Source: JAXGPL01 sp040766985 (GTDB lineage Bacteria > Bacillota > Sulfobacillia > JAUYEG01). Taken from it: 64,000 nt of DNA. Both the position numbers and the translations under genes were made by a program. The notes below the pieces were generated by a model that saw nothing but the letters and a program-made list of their open reading frames with translations, was not told the origin of the DNA and did not search any database. Shown here piece after piece: positions 63,156 to 64,000 of the stretch. How positions within the stretch are numbered: the stretch's first letter is position 1; every line of letters starts with the position of its first letter. Location: assembly GCA_040766985.1 (NCBI GenBank), contig JAXGPL010000014.1, forward strand, positions 1-64,000, given 5' to 3'.

Positions 63156-63423
63156 GCGGGGGTGACGACGTCACGGACGAGCAGGCCAAGGCCCTGCAAG
63201 GCCTACAGCCCGAGCACTTCGCGGGCGCCGTGCACGCCCTCGAGGGGCCCGGCGGCGAAGTCCGGGCGTTGGGCAGAGCGGGCGGGCAAAGAGGACGCGC
63301 AACCCGGCGCCGGGATGAAGCACGATGGTGGCGCCGGCCAGCGCTGTGCGACGCAGTCCCCGCTGCAACGACTCAGCCCACTGAGCGCATGGAAAAGCCG
63401 CGGGTAGAATAGGCTCCAAGAAG
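63156..63423. other. Spacer between perM and the alaS T-box
   Basis: 270 bases with no gene I can support. A frame reading VTDEQAKALQGLQPEHFAGA is probably chance. TAGAAT at 63409-63414 could be the -10 box of the T-box transcript; no good -35 was found. Confidence 0.35.
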
Positions 63424-63752
63424 CGTGCGAAGATGAGACTCAGATGACAGGTCCAATAGCGGGTCCAAGCGATGACGCGGTAGCGCTCACACGGTCCTTT
63501 CAAGAGAAGGAGCCCAGGGCGTAAGCTCCAGAGGAGTGAGGGACGCCGGCCGACCGCCGAGCCCCGGGCGAAATGGCCTCGCGCAAGCCCGGCGTATGCA
63601 GGGCGTTAGCCTGTTGCTCCGCTCCAGTCCGCGGTTGCGCGCCACCTACGCGTGGCCGGCGACGGAGCGGGCTCTGAGGTCACCGCCGCAAGGCGGCGAC
63701 GGATAAGGAGTGGTAGCGCGGCCCGCGCCCTTGGCGTGGGCTTATTCATTGC
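63424..63752 (+). promoter_or_regulatory. T-box leader of alaS
   Basis: A leader of about 330 nt precedes alaS. The T-box sequence is seen as AAGGAGTGGTAGCGCGG at about 63706-63722, against the consensus AGGGTGGNACCGCG, with one extra base and one substitution. It is followed by GCCCGCGC/GCGTGGGC, a terminator stem, and the U-rich TTATTCATT. Upstream there is an AGAGA-GGAG...GGAGTGAG pattern fitting the distal stem I. Uncharged tRNA-Ala would bind and allow read-through. The Ala specifier codon could not be assigned; indels in this region may hide it. Confidence 0.7.
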
Positions 63753-63841
63753 CGAGGAGGACTCCCGATGACCAACCCGATCGACATCAAAAACCAAATC
63801 AAGCTGGGCTCCTGAAACCGGGTCCGGGGGTGCCGCGCCTG

Positions 63842-64000
63842 GTGGGCCACGTTCGCGTTCCCTACCTCACGGGGCATCAGGCAAGGGAGACCTTCCTTCG
63901 GTTTTTGAAAGCAAGGGGCACACGGTGGTTGCCGAGCTATCCACTCGTGCCGAGCGACGACCCGTCGATCCTGTGGGTCAACTGCGGGATGGCTCCCCTC
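63842..64000 (+). CDS. alaS: Alanyl-tRNA synthetase, N-terminus (3' end outside window)
   Basis: The frame to the window end reads LTGHQARETFLRFLKARGT, then PSYPLVPSDDPSILWVNCGM and APL, matching the AlaRS N-terminus (usual form ETFLRFFESKGH and WVNAGMAPL). Two residues differ from expectation, probably from small errors. The exact start is unclear: GTG 63842 opens the frame, while a well-placed Shine-Dalgarno (GAGGAGG) precedes ATG 63768, which yields only MTNPIDIKNQIKLGS before a stop. A frameshift between the two is possible. Confidence 0.85.
   Translation, partial: MGHVRVPYLTGHQARETFLRFLKARGTRWLPSYPLVPSDDPSILWVNCGMAPL

Overview
The window is a 64 kb piece of a high-GC bacterial chromosome, most likely an anaerobic member of the Bacillota (Clostridia, Moorellia, Symbiobacteriia or a related high-GC class). 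The main evidence is the gene order hisS-aspS-6S RNA-ltaE-rarA-iscR-iscS-iscU-(ytxH-like)-perM-T-box-alaS, the alaS T-box leader itself, the CoA-dehydratase-activase proteins, the OadB/OadG sodium pump subunits, rubrerythrin, the PadR/permease-prefix pair and a selenocysteine system (selC, selB). No plasmid, phage or CRISPR signature is present.

Layout. 1-3.6 kb: end of an oligopeptide ABC transporter operon (oppB partial, oppC, oppD, oppF). 4-6.9 kb: PadR regulator with its membrane partner, then a ferritin-like/VIT1 membrane protein. 7.3-9.8 kb: fabI and an M81 (MlrC-like) metallopeptidase, divergent. 10-13 kb: a TetR regulator divergent from an iron-sulfur flavoprotein, then folC. 13.1-16.4 kb: a fused two-part CoA-activase protein and its damaged BadF/HgdC-type partner, followed by a 102-bp tandem array with inverted ends (16.4-17.0 kb). 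17.2-22.6 kb: zinc-ribbon protein, tandem GNAT, oadB-oadG, radical SAM protein, serine hydrolase. 22.7-28.5 kb, minus strand: rubrerythrin, GT4 glycosyltransferase, D-amino-acid transaminase, hpt, a DapA-family aldolase, and an aminotransferase with an in-frame TAG. 28.6-32 kb: MutL/GlmL-like ATPase plus an uncharacterised multi-barrel/KOW protein. 32-36.7 kb: trxB, trxA, tRNA-Sec, selB and an HD-domain protein. 36.8-39.4 kb: secD-secF. 39.8-43.4 kb: a three-gene ChlI-like AAA+ / unknown / VWA cassette. 43.5-51.3 kb: lapA-like, recJ, relA/spoT, dtd, MBL hydrolase, M14 carboxypeptidase. 51.3-52.8 kb, minus: CPBP-like membrane protein. 53-64 kb: tRNA synthetases, 6S RNA, threonine aldolase, rarA, the Fe-S cluster operon, PerM and the start of alaS.

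How the parts fit. The last block is housekeeping: translation (hisS, aspS, alaS, dtd), stringent response (relA), recombination (recJ, rarA) and Fe-S assembly (iscRSU). The 32-36 kb block joins thioredoxin redox chemistry to selenocysteine decoding, although no selenoprotein gene was found here. Accessory interest centres on the ChlI-like/X/VWA cassette with a Cys-rich insertion after Walker A, on the MutL/multi-barrel pair, and on the fused CoA activase.

Data quality. Many genes, including aspS, which should be essential, carry one-base frameshifts. The damage is clustered at about 15.8-16.4, 34.9-36.2, 55.25-55.5, 57.3-57.5 and 61.2-63.2 kb. Consensus indel errors in a draft assembly are the simplest explanation. 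Each affected gene is described as the intact protein it appears to encode, with the breaks noted.
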